DNA of 64,000 bases from Chlorocebus sabaeus (GCF_047675955.1 NC_132929.1:32728421-32792420); one strand, 5' to 3'; shown: positions 11,470 to 24,248, counted from the first letter of the stretch. The notes: generated from the sequence alone by a model not told the origin. Numbers and translations are program-made.

Positions 11470-11776
11470 GACTGGGCGTGGGACTCATGCCTATAATCCC
11501 AGCGCTTTGGGAGGCTGAGGCAGGCAGATCACTAGGTCAGGAGTTCAAGACCAGCCTGGCCAGCATGGTGAAACCCCATCTCTACTAGAAATACAAAAAA
11601 AAATTTAGCCAAGCTTGATGGCACACACCTGTAGTCCCAGCTACTCAGGAGGCTGAGACAGGAGAATTGCTTGAACCCAGGAGGCAGAGGCTACAGTGAG
11701 CCGAGATTGTGCCATTGCACTCCATCCTGGGCAACAGAGCAAGACTCTGTCTCAAAAAAAGAAAGAATTTTTTTTT
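11470..11776 (+). mobile_element. AluS-like element with 15-bp perfect target duplication
   Basis: Flanked by aagattgggctgatt at 11455-11469 and 11777-11791. Full-length sense Alu with a mixed A/G then T-rich tail end. Confidence 0.95.
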
Positions 11777-13168
11777 AAGATTGGGCTGATTTCGTTGGCA
11801 GGATACATTTGATGGATGACTGTCATTATCTTCTCAAACTTGCATGATACTTTAAGTATAGACAATATTAAGTTTTCAAGAGGCTATGTTGAGATTATAA
11901 GATTTGGGATCTGTAAAAGAACCAATGTAACAGTTGGCTAGTGGTAGCTGGTGGTTTTTTATTGACCTTAGGAAAGGATTAGAAGCATCTCAGGTTTTCT
12001 TTCACTTCTGTTTTTCTGTTTCCCCCCCTCCTTCCTCCTGCAAATTAATATATTGTCCAAAGTGTTAGTAATGACTTAGAACTATTCAGGTTGCACAAAG
12101 CATTTAATGAAATCTTGTCTTAGACAAAACACTAGAGAGGATCATAATTAATGTCTCATTTTCTGCCAGTTGCTATTGATTACTCATTCAAGATCCCTTT
12201 GTTCTCAGAATGGTAACTGTAGTTTGCATCACTATCTAATGAGATTCTCAGGATAGAATTCTTTAACAACATGCTGATAATTGCAAACATATCCCTGAAA
12301 TTTCAATGTAAATGAATTTGCATCATAATACAATTATTTCACAAATGGCGATATTTTCCAAATTTGAAATGTGTTGGTTTTTTTAATCGTTTGTAGAAAA
12401 TTGGCAGACTGAAATATTATTAAAGCCCAACATTTATTTTTTGCCCTGAGTTGCCCTCACCCTTCGATTTTGATTTGATTATGACTTGGGGTAAGAGGCT
12501 TCTTTATCATTCTTGGGTTACTCTGTCATAATCTTTGAAACTTCAAATGGATTTACAGCTAAAACACAGTGATTTTTCAAAATTAGAACAACTGCAAATA
12601 TGGTAATACTGTAATAATTCTGCTCTTAGAACAATTTTGTTTCTTGATCCCTCAGTGACAAAGGAAACACGTGGTACTATAGCATAAAGAATCTGTGAAA
12701 TCTTAACAGTTTATGTATTCTGTTATAATTGTGCTTTATACCTTTCTATTCCTTTAATTTCTACATACTCCCTCCCCAAAAAGATAAATCTTTTGAACAG
12801 CTGCTTGCCTTTACATATTTAAAACTGCATACAATTTCAGGGGTATAAGATAGGCTTGAAATTAAGGAAGTCTATAGAATTCTTTAATAACACAGCAGAG
12901 GTTCCATGAATTCATACCAATATTTTAAATTTTTTGAGATATGTGAGTATAACATATTAGGTACTCTCCATCTAATTTTCTTAAATAAATTAATAGGTTA
13001 GTACTTCTAAATCTTAATCATAAAATGATGCTAATAATTTTTGACCTAGGGTTAATTAGGCCCTTATTTGATGTGAAGTTATGAGTGGCTTGGCGTTTAA
13101 GCCAAGCCATTTAACAAAACTCGGTTCTGAGAAAGCAAGCCTGTTTTTCAACACTTAATTTTCCCTTT

Positions 13169-13316
13169 CTGTTTTTTTTTGTTTGTTTGTTTGTTTTTTA
13201 TTTTTTGGTCTCACTGTGTTGCCCCGACTGGCCTCAAACTTTGAGGCTTAAGCAGTCCTCCTGCCTCACCCTCCCAAGTAGCTGTAACTACAGGTGCATA
13301 CCACTGTGCCTAGTTT
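13169..13316 (-). mobile_element. Antisense Alu monomer (FLAM-like), target duplication visible
   Basis: Oligo-T/(TTTG) tail, then ggtctcactgtgttgccccg to ccactgtgcctag. One arm only. attttcccttt occurs on both sides (13158-13168, 13317-13327). Confidence 0.85.
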
Positions 13317-13830
13317 ATTTTCCCTTTTGAGAATAAAGACTATCCAAATTATTGCAGTATAATTCTGAATCCTCCTAGCTTACTGAACAGCACCATTTTA
13401 CACAGGATATTCTTCCATCTTCCTACAAAATCATATTTAGAGTACCTTCTAATATAATTAACAAGAGTTCTCATTAATAAAGGATGTTGGCCAAGTCTAC
13501 CTACTACTTTATTCCTTTCGTTTACTTTTCGTTCATTATCACCACCAAGTCTTATATTCATCAAGTTCACATCTGGAAATTAGGCTATTTCTTACAGATG
13601 AAGAGGGAGAAAAAACTTAAAATATATGTATCACATAGGCTGTTACAGTTTCTTAGTTTTAAAAATTGGAAATTTTGTTCACAGGCTGGAGGTGTGTCAT
13701 ATGTAATTCAAAATATAACTTATTGTAGATTTTATCACATAATCTAGGCCAGTCATCTAGGCTGCATTAGTGTTTTGGGAGATAACCTTTTATTAATTAT
13801 TCTCTAGTATTGATATATTTTTCACAGAGA

Positions 13831-13906
13831 ATATATATATCTAAAATATAGATATAGTCATGTAGACTTTTTATAGTCTACATGACTATATTTTAGATAT
13901 ATATAT
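13831..13906. repeat. AT-rich inverted repeat with 31-bp arms
   Basis: Left arm 13831-13867 and right arm 13876-13906 are reverse complements (core agtcatgtagac / gtctacatgact, outer atatatatatctaaaatat / atattttagatatatatat) except for a 6-nt extra agatat in the left arm; the loop is about 8 nt. It could form a hairpin or cruciform, or be a small palindromic transposon remnant. Confidence 0.9.
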
Positions 13907-14929
13907 CTTTCTATAAAAGATAGTCTAGATGACTGTAAAAAAGATTATTTTCCAAAAATATGTTAAGAAATTCATACTATGCAATTTTAGAATACTAATT
14001 CTCTCTTGAATAAGATAACTTGGCACAATAAAACTGCTTTGCCTAGTTCTGTATCCTCTGGGATATTTCTGTATTCTTTTTTCCAGAGATACCTCCAGGA
14101 CAAGATCAGTAGTAATCAATAATGCTTCTCATTTATTTCAGGAAGACAGAAAAATCAATAATATGAGCTGATATCTAATTTTATTTTAGGAAAAGAAAAA
14201 ATAGTTTATGTGCATTTCAGTGTTGCCTAAATGTTTGAAGAATCAAATAAAGAAAAATTTATTATTTTCTTAGTGTTAGAATATCAAAATCCTAGGCTTT
14301 TATAGTTTAGCACTTGATTTTTTAATTGTATTTTTTCCTTGGTTTGTTAAATATTATTTTGTAGATTATCAAGTCCTTGTGGAGAAATTTTTTTCTTAAA
14401 CTTTTTGTATTTCTTAGAGTACTGAACGATTCATTTTAATTAACAAGATAAAATATGGTTTTGTATTCTTAAAAAGAAACAATTTTTTCTATATTTACTT
14501 TGCCTAATCATATGGATCACGATACAGATTAAACAGAAGAAAATGGTTATTTCTGTTGATTAGGACAGCTGAGTGAAGTGTAACCTTTGCATCTTTTTTG
14601 GCATTAGTATTCACTATGGAACAAGAAGACAGGACATCTCCTAACCACATATCCAGATTTATCTATAGTGAGGAAAAAGGTTTATCAACATTAGAACTGG
14701 TAGCAAGTAAGCTTGTTTTTTCCTTAAAAAATATTTGTTCTCGTTTTTTTCTTTCTTTACTATTGCATAGATTAAAAATCTGCCAATATGTGTTCTGTAG
14801 GTATCTCAGCCTTAGGATTTTAATCCACAAGATCATTTATAAATTACTTACTTGTTTTCAAGTTAACAATCTTAAAAATGATACATGTTCCCGAGTTACT
14901 GTAGAAGTCTTGTTATATTGAGGAAAGGG

Positions 14930-15055
14930 CTTTCTGAGCAGACCTAGATTCAAATCAGGGTTTCACTACTTGTTATCACTGTGATATATGAAATCTATAT
15001 AATGCTTAAGATTGCTGTAAATCCTAAATGAGATGGTACATTTGAAAGTGTGCTT
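14930..15055 (+). mobile_element. MIR-like fragment (sense)
   Basis: gagcagacctagattcaaatcagggtttc, then cctaaatgagatggtacatttg, in MIR order; diverged. Confidence 0.55.
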
Positions 15056-15064
15056 TCTTCTTTA

Positions 15065-15281
15065 GTCCAGCTTTTTATTTTGAAAAGTTACCAACCCACA
15101 GAAAAGGTTGAAGAATAATACAGTGAACATCCATGTGCTCTTCATCAAGAGACATCAGTTAACATTTCACATTTGTGTATACACACTCCTTTTCTTTCTG
15201 CTCACTCTGCGTGTATGAATATATGTTTGTGTGCTGCATGTGATTTTATATACACAAATACACTTCTGCTAAATCATTTGA
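15065..15281. mobile_element. Old L1M-type fragment
   Basis: tttttattttgaaaagttacc, gaagaataatacagtgaacatcc and cttcatcaagagacatcagtt resemble a segment common in L1ME/L1M5 3' regions. Family and orientation not settled. Confidence 0.5.
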
Positions 15282-15679
15282 GAATGAGTTGATATTTTCC
15301 TATTTATTCTTGATCTTAATTGATATTGCTTGAATCTGTCACATCCTCTTTGGATTTAGCATCTGTCAATCCTCTCTAGGGATCTGTCATTTCTGCCCCT
15401 ATTCTCTTGCCTGTTTCCAACATCCTTTCTTACCATAGCCATTGGGAGTTGTAACCCAGTCAGCTTGGATTCAGGGCAGACAAGATCTCCTGAAGTCTCA
15501 GATCTCTTGCTTAAGACAAAATGTTTATGCCCAGGAAACAGAATAAAAATATTCATCTTATTTATTTTGTAGTATTTAGATTGTAGTGAGTTAATGGGGA
15601 AAGAAAAAAATGAAACTGAGTTTTTTGTATTAACCAGGGCCAATAACTGTGCTGTCTACTTTTACTTTTAGGCCTTGTT

Positions 15680-15829
15680 TACTTCCCCCAACAACCTCGT
15701 GAGCTATTTGTAGAAGAGGGAAACAGACTCATTAATATTAGATAATTTGCCCAAGATTACCAGTCAGGATTTGGACTCAGGATACCTAACTCCAAAACCA
15801 GTGCTGTTTCCAGAACATCAGTATTTGTG
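15680..15829 (-). mobile_element. MIR (antisense)
   Basis: gtagaagagggaaacagactc, taatttgcccaagattaccag, ggatttggactcaggatacc in reverse MIR order. Confidence 0.65.
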
Positions 15830-16079
15830 TAGACTTGCAGTCTACTTTTAGAAATATAGGAAATACACTTCCTTTTCATTGTTTAGATTATTTCGTTCCT
15901 CTCTTAGCTCTTATTGTGACTACTGTTTGATTTCTTTGAAGAAATAGCTCAGTGGCTAACTTTTACTCATCTGAAAGTTTGTCTTTACCTTATTAAGCAA
16001 ACAGACTTATCTTCACCAACCTGCAGACTTAGTCCTTTGTCCCTCCTCCGACGTATTAGATTAGCAGCCAAAAAAAAAG

Positions 16080-16220
16080 TTCCAAAAAGGACCAGATAAC
16101 AAATATTTTAGGTTTTAACAGACCATACTTTTTCTGTTGCAACACTGAACTCTTACACCATTGCATGAAAACAGCCATAGCCAATACATAAATGAATTGT
16201 GTTTCATTTGAGACTATATT
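16080..16220 (+). mobile_element. MER58-like hAT-Charlie fragment
   Basis: aggaccagataacaaatatt, ctttttctgttgcaacac and aaaacagccatagccaatac follow MER58-type consensus order. Both ends are eroded. Confidence 0.6.
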
Positions 16221-17522
16221 TCAAGAAAAGTATTTTCAAAAACAGACCCACTTTCTCCTCTAAGCTCTTGGGGTTTTTTTTACCCATAATATAAATCATT
16301 ATCTTATATTCCCATAAGAATTTGTATGCCAGGGAATGTTAGTGTAAGGGACACTGTTGAGAGATATACACATGTCCCTCCTTCTGATATATTTGTGTGT
16401 TATGACCAGCTTCATATGTGTCTTTCACATGAGAAAATGCAAATGAAGTAATAAATGCAGCAGGTACCTCAAAACATATCAATGGAAGTCAGTTTGGCAC
16501 TGAGCAGGAAAAATCCTATTGAAATACCAATGATTTTTAAAGGAAAACTTCAAGGTACTTGACCTTGCCCTTAAGCATGTGGTAATAATAATGTTCCATC
16601 TAGTGTACTACGAGCCGTATTCTGATCTTGCCATTGAAGCAGCGTTGAATGTGCCCTGCCTGGGCAAAATGAAAGGAAGAAATTCAAAACAGACGTGACA
16701 ATGGAAATTTCAGTATAATATCTATGGGAGATTTAATGATTTCTAGGTCATACTACTCTCAGACAGATAACACCATCAGAAAATTCATAGCTGATGGTCT
16801 GTCATATAAATAGAATACATATATGCCTATTGTTTATATTTATATTGATAATTTTCTTCTTTTGATCAATTCTTCTGGAGGTTATTATTTTAATGGAGAC
16901 TATTTCTCCTTTAGGTCTGATAATCACATCTTTCTCTCCCAGTGTATCAAATGTTGTATCTATTGGAATTTGTACAATTAATGCTAAATAATTATTATTA
17001 TGTAGTCTTCATATACACATTATATTGCCTGGTAATTGAAATTGTCTTCTCTCTACTTTCCTCCAATATGGGAATGTATCAGCCTTATCTAAAGAAAATT
17101 GTACATTTTGAAGAGTCTACAAAATTACATTCTTAATTATGAGTATTTCTGAAAGATGTGATGAATGACCTTTGGCTAGTTTAGTACATTGTTTGCTTCA
17201 TGCTCCAACATTGTAGAATAAGCTTTAAAGAAATTGAAGCATTAAATGGAAATGAAAAGACATCATAGCAGAACTTAGGAGATGCAACAGAAGCCATAGT
17301 CAGAGGGAAATTTATTATTGTAAATACTTACATTTAAGAAGAAGCAAACACCCAAATCAATAACCTAACTTCATACCTTAAGAAACAAGTAAAAGAAGAA
17401 CAAACTAAATTGAAAACCAGAAGAAAGGAAATAACAAAAGATTAGAACAGAAATAAACAAAATAGAGACAAGAAAGACAATAGAATCAACAAAAGCAAAA
17501 TTGGTTCTTTAAAAATATCAAC

Positions 17523-17819
17523 ATTGTGACTCACACCTGTAATTCCAGCACTTTGAGAGACCAAGGCAGGAGGATCGCTTGAGGCCAGTTCAAGACCAAC
17601 TGGGGCAACATAGTGAGACCCCATGTCTACAAAACAATTTAAAAATTAGCCAGGTGTGGTGGTGCACATCTAGTCCCAGCTACTCAGGAGACTGAGGTAG
17701 GAAGATCACTTGAGCCTGAAAGGTTGAGGCTCCCATGAGCCATGTTTGTGTCACTGCGCTCCAGCCTGAGCAACAGAGCAAAGTCCTGTCTCAAAAATTA
17801 AACAAAAATAAAAGTAAAT
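17523..17819 (+). mobile_element. AluJ-like element in L1, target duplication visible
   Basis: Flanked by aaaaatatcaac (17511-17522) and aaaaagatcaac (17820-17831). Its first bases are missing or diverged (attgtgactcacacc). Confidence 0.9.
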
Positions 17820-18132
17820 AAAAAGATCAACAAAATTGGCAAACGTTTAGCTAGATTGACTAAGAAACAAAAGAGCAGTGTCAAATTACTAAAATCACAA
17901 ATGGAAATAGAGGACATTACTACTGACTTTACAGAAATAAAAAGGATTGTAAGAGATTACTATGAATAATAGTGTGCTAAAAAAATTAAATAATCTGGAT
18001 GAAATAGACAAATTCCTAGATGCAAACACACTACCAAAACTGTCTTAAGAAGAAATAGAAAATCTGAAGAGAGCTAAAACCAGTAAAGAGATAGAATTAG
18101 TAATAAGACTCCTCTCATTAAAGAAAAGTCCA

Positions 18133-18421
18133 AGGCAGGACCCAGTGGCTCATGCCTGTAATCCTAGCGCTTTGGCAGGCTGAGATCAGAGGATCACTTG
18201 AGCCCTGGAGTTCAAGACCACCCTGGGCAACGTGGTGAGATCTTATCTCTACAAAACATTTTAAAATTAACTGAGTGTGATGGCATCCACCTGTAGTCCT
18301 AGCTACTCAAGAGACTGAGATGAGAGGATCACGTGAGCCCGGGAGATCAAGGCTACAGTGAGCCATGATTGAGCCACGGCACTTCAGCCTGGGCAACAGA
18401 GCGAGACCATCTCAAAGAAAA
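18133..18421 (+). mobile_element. AluJ-like element in L1, 13-bp target duplication
   Basis: Flanked by aaagaaaagtcca at 18120-18132 and 18422-18434. Starts aggcaggacccagtggctc. Confidence 0.92.
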
Positions 18422-18811
18422 AAAGAAAAGTCCAGGACCAAACGGCTTCACTAGTGAATTCTACCAGTCATTTAAAGAAGAAATAATGCCAGTTCTTCTC
18501 AAACACTGCCTAATTCTGTAAAGCCAGCATAATTCTGATATCAAAGTAAGACAGAAATATTACAAGACAAAGGAAATTACAGCTCAATATCCTGTTTGAA
18601 TATAGATGTAAAAATCCTCTACAAAATTACTAGCAGAGTGACTCCAGCAACATATCGAAAAGATTATACATCACAACTAAGGGAGTTTTATTCCAGGAAT
18701 GCAAGGATAGTTCAGCCTATGAAAATTAATCTGTGTAATTCACCACACTAATAGAAAGAAGGGGAAAAAACCCCATGTGATTGTCTCAATTGATGCCAAA
18801 AATGAATCTCA

Positions 18812-19101
18812 GCTGGGCATGGTGGCTCACACCAGTAATTCCAACACTTTGGGAGACCAAGGCAGGCAGATCAGTTGAGGCCAGGAATTCAAGACCAGCA
18901 TGGCCAACATGGCGAAACACTGCCTCTACTAAAAATACAAAAATTAGCCAGGCGTGGTGGCATACATCTGTAATCCCACTCCTTAGGAGGCCAAGGCACA
19001 AGAATTGCTTGAACCTGGCGGTGGAGGTGCAATGACCTGAGATCATACCACTGCACTCCAGCCTGAGTGACAGTAAGACTCTGTCTCAAAAAAAAGAAAA
19101 A
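18812..19101 (+). mobile_element. AluS-like element in L1
   Basis: gctgggcatggtggctcacacc to gactctgtctc plus A-rich tail; flanked by similar aaaatgaatct / aaaagaatct sequence. Confidence 0.9.
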
Positions 19102-19318
19102 GAATCTGACAAAATCCAACACTCTTTCATGATAACATTTAACAAGCTGGAAATAGGAGGGAGGGAGCTTACTCCATTTGGTAAAGGTCATTTATAAAAA
19201 ACCCAGCGCTAATTTACTTGATGGTAACAGTGTGAAAACCATCTCCCTAAGATTGGGAACAAAACAGTATTTTCTACTTTTACTGCTTACATTCATCACT
19301 GTACTGGAAATTCTAAAC

Positions 19319-19544
19319 CAGGGGTATCCATTCTTTTGGCTTCCCTGAGCCACATTAGAAGAATTATTGTCTTGGACCGCACATCAAATACACTAACACT
19401 ATGATAGCTGATGAGCAAAAAAGAATAATGATAATTGCAAAAAAAATCTCTTAATGTTTTAAGAAAGTTTACGAATTTGTGTTGAGCCACATTCAAAGCC
19501 ATCCTGGACCATGTAACCCACAGGCTGTGGGTTGGACAAGCTTG
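19319..19544 (+). mobile_element. MER30-like hAT-Charlie element with perfect 8-bp target duplication
   Basis: 226-bp nonautonomous DNA transposon from caggggtatccattcttttg to gggttggacaagcttg. Flanked by ttctaaac at 19311-19318 and 19545-19552, the 8-bp duplication expected of hAT elements. Inserted into the L1. The family name is from memory. Confidence 0.85.
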
Positions 19545-19560
19545 TTCTAAACAGATTAGT

Positions 19561-19851
19561 GGCTGGGCACGGTGGCTCACGCCTGTAATCCTAGCACTTT
19601 GGGAGGCTGAGGTGGGCAGATCACGAGGTCAGGAGTTCAAGACCACCCTGGTCAACATGGTGAAACCCAGTCTCTACGAAAAATACAAAAATTAGCCAGA
19701 TGTGGTGCACGCCTATAATCTTAGGTACTCAGGAGGCTGAGGTGGGAGAATCGCTTGAACCTGCGAGGTGGAGGTTGCAGTGAGCCAAGATCGTGCCATT
19801 GCACTCCAGCCTGGGAGCCTGGACGATAGAATGAGACTCCATCTCAAAAAA
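19561..19851 (+). mobile_element. AluS-like element, target duplication aacagattagt
   Basis: Inserted directly after the MER30-like element's target duplication; aacagattagt precedes the Alu and recurs after its tail (19855 on). Right arm carries a small insertion (gggagcctggacgatag). Confidence 0.92.
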
Positions 19852-20690
19852 ATAAACAGATTAGTTAACCAAGAAAAAGAAATAAAAGGTATCCAAATTG
19901 TAAAAGAAGTAAAACTATCCTTATTTGCAGATGATATGATCTTATATATACAAAATTTTAAGGAATTCACAGTAAAACTATTAGAGCTAATAAATAAATT
20001 TAGTAAAGTTGCAAGATATATAGTTTATTTAGTAATAAACGAAAAATTAAACAACTCCATTTACAATAGTATTTAAAGGAATCAAATACATAAGAATTAA
20101 TTTCTTTAATTTTTTTTTCATTTCCCTTGAAAGTCACTAAGATTTAATTTAAACATGAAATATAAATCTTGTACCCTGGAAACTACAAAACACTGCCAGA
20201 AAAAATTAAACAAGACTTAAATAAATGTAAACACATTTGGTATTCAGTCCATTGGGACACTTAATATTAAGATGTCAGTATTCCCCAAAGCAATCTGTGG
20301 ATTCAATGCAATTCCCATCAAACTTCCAATGGCCTTTTTTTGCAGAAATGAAAAAGTTGATCCTTAAATTTATATGGAATTTCAAGATCCCAAGTAGCCA
20401 CAACAATATTGAAAAAGGACAGTGTTGGAGTACTTACCCTTTCCAATTTCAAAACTTACTACAAAGCTACAGTTATTAAAACATAGACCAATAGGATAGA
20501 ATTGAGAGTCCAGAAGTAAACCTAAACATCTATGGCCAATTGATTTTCAACAAGATACCAAAACTACTGAATAGGGAAATAGTATTATCTTCAATATATG
20601 GTTCTGGGATAACTGGATGTCCACATGCAAGAGAATGAAGTTGTACTTCTTCATCACAACATATACAGAAATTATAGTAATTATCATTAT

Positions 20691-20976
20691 TTTGAGACAG
20701 GGTCTCACTCTGTCACCCAGGCTAGAATGCAGTGGCGCTATCAAAGCTCAAGCAGCCTTAACCTCCCAGGCGCCAGTGATCTTCCCACCTCAAGCCTCCT
20801 GAGTAGCTGGGACTACAGGTGCACACTATCGCACCTGGCTAATTCTTTTAACTTTTTGTAGAGATGGGACCTCCCTATGTGGCCCAGGCTCGTCTTGAAC
20901 TCCTGGGCTCAAGAGAGCTTCCTGCCTCAGCCTCCCAAAATGGTAGGATCACAGGCATGAGCTACCACGCCTAGCC
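20691..20976 (-). mobile_element. AluJ-like element (antisense) in L1
   Basis: tttgagacagggtctcactctg to ctaccacgcctagcc. Confidence 0.9.
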
Positions 20977-23060
20977 CACAGTAATGAACTCAAAATGGAT
21001 CAAGGACCTGAATATAAGAGCAAAAAACTGTAAAATTCTCAGGAGAAAGTCTAGGAGTATATCTTCATGACCTTCAATTTGGCAGTAGATTCTTAGATAT
21101 GACATCAAAAGAATCAGCAACAATATTAAAAAAAACTTCTTTAAAATTGGAACTTCTGTACATCAAAGGACATTATCACGACAGTGAAAAGCCAGTCTAC
21201 AGAATGAGAGAAAATTTTGCAATTCATATATCTGATAAGTCTAGTATCCAGAGTTTATAAAGAACTCTTACAATTCAACAACAAAAAGATAACCCAGTTG
21301 GAAAATGGGCAAAGGACTTGACTAGACATTTTTCCAAAGAAGATATTCTGATGTACCTCAAGCCCATGAAGACATGTCCAATATCATTAGTCATTACGGT
21401 TATGCAAATCAAAACCACTGCAAATGAGATACCACTTTGTCGCTCAAGGATAGCTGTAATTTAAAAAGCAAACAGAAACTAGGCAAGGATATGGAGAAAT
21501 TGGAACCCTTGTACATTGCTAGTAGGAATGTAAAATAGTGCAGCCACTGTGGAAAACAGTTTGGCAGTTCTTCAAAAAGTTAAACATAGAATTACACATA
21601 CGACCCAGCAATTCCACTGCTAGTTATATACCCAAAAGAATTGAAAACAAGTACTCAAATACTTGTACATGAATATACATAGCAGTACTATTCACAGTAG
21701 TTAAAAGCTGGAAACAACTAAAGTGTCCATCAGTGGATGAATGGATAAACAATTTGTGGTATAGCCATATTCAATGGAATATTATCCTAAAAAGGAATGA
21801 AGTACTTTGATACATGCTAGAATATAGATGAACTTCAAAAACATTCTAAATATGAGAAGTCAGACACAAAAGGCCACATATTGTATGAGTCCAATTGTGT
21901 GAAATATCCTGAATAGGCAAATCCATAGAGACAGAAATAGATTAGTGGTTGCCATGGGCTGGGGGAGGCTGGAACTGGAGAGTAAGTGCTTAATGGATAT
22001 GGAGTTTCCTTTTGGGGTGATGAGACTGTTCTGGAACCTAGAGAAGTGACGGTTGAACAACATTATGAATGTACTAAATGCCACTGATTGAAAACATTCA
22101 GTGTTTAACTTTATGTTATATAAATTCCACCTCAACTTTTTAAGAAGCTTAAACACCAAAGAAAAGTCATTTAAATGAGAGTTTTTCTTGACTGTTAGAC
22201 TGGAGGCAGAGATTGGGCTATTAGGGCTACTGTTCCAAAGTTCTGCTGCCGCTTTTTGACCAGAACTGAGGTTTATTTCTCAGTTCCTTTGTGATACTCG
22301 GTGGCTGAAACAACTATTTTTAAGAGTATGGTGATGGCAGTAAGGCGTATTAAATATATGATGGGGGATTCGTAAATGTCCCAGAAGAATCACAGTTCTT
22401 TTCACTTGAGAGTATCTTCTCAAGTGTATTTCAACCCCCTTTCCTTTTGAGGTCTTCTTTCCCTCTCCTATCTTTCAAATCTTTGTGATCCTATTTCATT
22501 TCAGCTACCAGAAATCTTGGAGTAAAATTCTGCCAAACTAACCTCATTTGTTTTGTGATAGGGTTACTGTGTTAGTAGGTTAGGGCTGCTGAATCTCTGA
22601 ATTATAAATGAAGCACTTGACAAAGTCTCATAATGTCACTGTAGCATACCTCAGGGCTCTCTCCTCACCCTTGTCATCCTGATGGGTTTTCTCTTAATCA
22701 CATTTTCGATGCCTAAGACATTAAAAAGGCTAGCAAATACATTGGTTGACAGACTAAGAATCTGCAAAAGATAGGAATGGATGATGATGATGGACCAAGT
22801 ATACCAAGATGAATTTTGTCAGAGATAAATGTTAAATCTTATATTTGGGACCAAAAAGCACAAACCAAATAGGTGCAACATTGGAGGGACATGACTTAAT
22901 AGCAGCAGATGCAACAAAATGAAGAACCACATAAGCATGTGATCATTCTTAACCTCTTAATATGAGCTAACATAGATTGCTTAAATATAGTGTTAAAAAG
23001 AGGTGGTGAGGAGGACTCTCAAACTCATGTCATGAGACACAAATAAAGAAAGCAGGAATG

Positions 23061-23356
23061 GGCCAGCTGCAGTGGCTCACACCAGTAATCCCAGCTCTTT
23101 GTGAGGCCAAGGTGGGAAGATCGCCTGAGCCCAGGAGTTCAAGACCAGCCTGGGCAATATAGGGAGACCCCGTCTCTACAAAAATTTTAAAAATTAGCTG
23201 GGTGTGGTGGCACATGCCTGTAGTCCTAGGTGTTTCAGCAGGCTAAGGCAAGAGGATTACTTGAGCCCAAGTTCCAGACTATAGTAAGCTGTGATTGTGC
23301 CACTGCATTCCAGCCTGGGTGACAGATCATGATCCAACTCTAAAAAGAAAAAAGGA
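23061..23356 (+). mobile_element. AluJ-like element (sense)
   Basis: ggccagctgcagtggctcacacc to gatccaactct and an A/G-rich tail. Confidence 0.9.
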
Positions 23357-23528
23357 AAGGAAGAAGAACAGAATTTCTGCTGCCATATGTGCTCATGAAA
23401 GTATTAAAGATTAGTGACCATTTTTCAAAAATATTGATGATTAAAAATGTGATACTACACAGCCACTAAAGTGTCTTTTAACTCTTAGATTTTATGGATC
23501 TACATAATTATTAAAAAGCAGATAATGT

Positions 23529-23820
23529 GGCTGGGCACAGTGGCTCACACCTGTAATTCCAGCACTTTGAGAGGCCGAGGCGGGTGGATCACCTGAGGTC
23601 AGGAGTTCGAGACCAGCCTGGCCCACATGGTGAAACCCCGTCTCTACTAAACATACAAAAATTAGTCAGGCGTGGTAGTGCGCGCCTGTAATCCCAGCTA
23701 CTCAGGAGGCTGAGGCATAAGAATCGCTTGAATGCGCGAGGCAGGGGTTGCAGTGAGCCGAGATCTCACCACTGCACTCCAGCCTGGGCAAATAAGTGAG
23801 ACTCCATCTCAGAAAAAAAA
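23529..23820 (+). mobile_element. AluS-like element (sense), upstream of exon B
   Basis: ggctgggcacagtggctcac to gactccatctcag plus tail. It ends 212 nt before exon B and pairs in inverted orientation with the Alu at 24249. Confidence 0.92.
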
Positions 23821-24032
23821 GGAAAAAAGGCAGACAACATGAGGGTGGAGAAAAAAAGAGAAAATAAGTATGGGCTGAAAGCAGTGGTCTAATTGAATTC
23901 AAAACGTACTTATTTGGTGTGTTCTAAGTTAAGACATTGCTGAAGTTACTTTAAATTCAGAAGTGATGAAATTTTTAGGTTTGGATCAGTATCAGCAGGA
24001 AAATAACTTGTTTCCTTGGCCTTATTTTATAG

Positions 24033-24168
24033 TCTAGTCTCCTGAGACAAGATCTGGGGCTTGGGAGCCCAGCACAGCTATCTTCTTCAGGAAAACCTGG
24101 GACAGCATACTATTCATTCTCTGCTACAAGTTCCAGGAGGAGACCACTCCATGACTCTGCAGCACTTG
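24033..24168 (+). CDS. TCF12: TCF12 internal coding exon B (SSLLRQDLGLG... exon)
   Basis: This 136-nt exon has acceptor ccttattttatag and donor CTTG|gtgagt. It starts in phase 0 and reads 45 codons, SSLLRQDLGLGSPAQLSSSG through KPGTAYYSFSATSSRRRPLH to DSAAL, then leaves one G that completes Asp with the next exon. These are about residues 131-176 of the long TCF12 form. The segment is Ser/Gly-rich with a basic RRRPLH patch conserved in TCF4. The polypyrimidine tract is short and purine-interrupted (cttggccttattttatag), so the acceptor looks moderate; taac near 24005-24008 is a plausible branch site. Because 136 is not a multiple of three, skipping this exon alone shifts the frame, but skipping it with exon C (136+53=189 nt) would not. 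It is closely bracketed by oppositely oriented Alus (23529-23820 and 24249-24556). Confidence 0.97.
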
Positions 24169-24248
24169 GTGAGTGTATCACACAACAAATCCCATCCCTC
24201 AAATAATGTTGTTGTTTTTCCCCCCATAGTCTGTACTTCTGGCTGTGC

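Larger units (their letters stand above)
17225..22145 (+). mobile_element. 5'-truncated L1M fossil, ORF2 to 3' end, heavily interrupted
   Basis: Sense L1 beginning near gcattaaatggaaatgaaaag and running in order through ORF2 (cacatgtgattgtctcaatt, gttccaggaatgcaag-type phrases, tatttgcagatgatatgatc, ggaatttcaagatcccaag, gcaaatcaaaaccactgc) to a 3' end near ataaattccacctcaacttt. Stops and indels throughout; no functional ORF. Later insertions are five Alus (17523, 18133, 18812, 19561, 20691) and a MER30-like element (19319), each listed. Confidence 0.88.
863..24032 (+). other. TCF12: TCF12 intron between exons A and B (23,170 bp)
   Basis: Donor gtaagt at 863, acceptor ag at 24031-24032. Most of its length is transposon-derived (listed separately). 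Stretches in which I recognise nothing are 863-1683, 2064-2457, 2600-3173, 3484-3831, 4046-4409, 5263-6380, 8946-9537, 10186-10419, 10592-11454, 11792-13157, 13330-13830, 13907-14929, 15282-15679, 15830-16079, 16221-17224 and 22146-23060. No open frame in them looks like a gene. Confidence 0.93.

Noticed and set aside
19768..20076. 102-codon frame with an LFADDMILYIQN stretch
   Set aside because: The ADD-type motif is L1 reverse transcriptase, fused to Alu sequence upstream and broken downstream; a fossil, not a gene.
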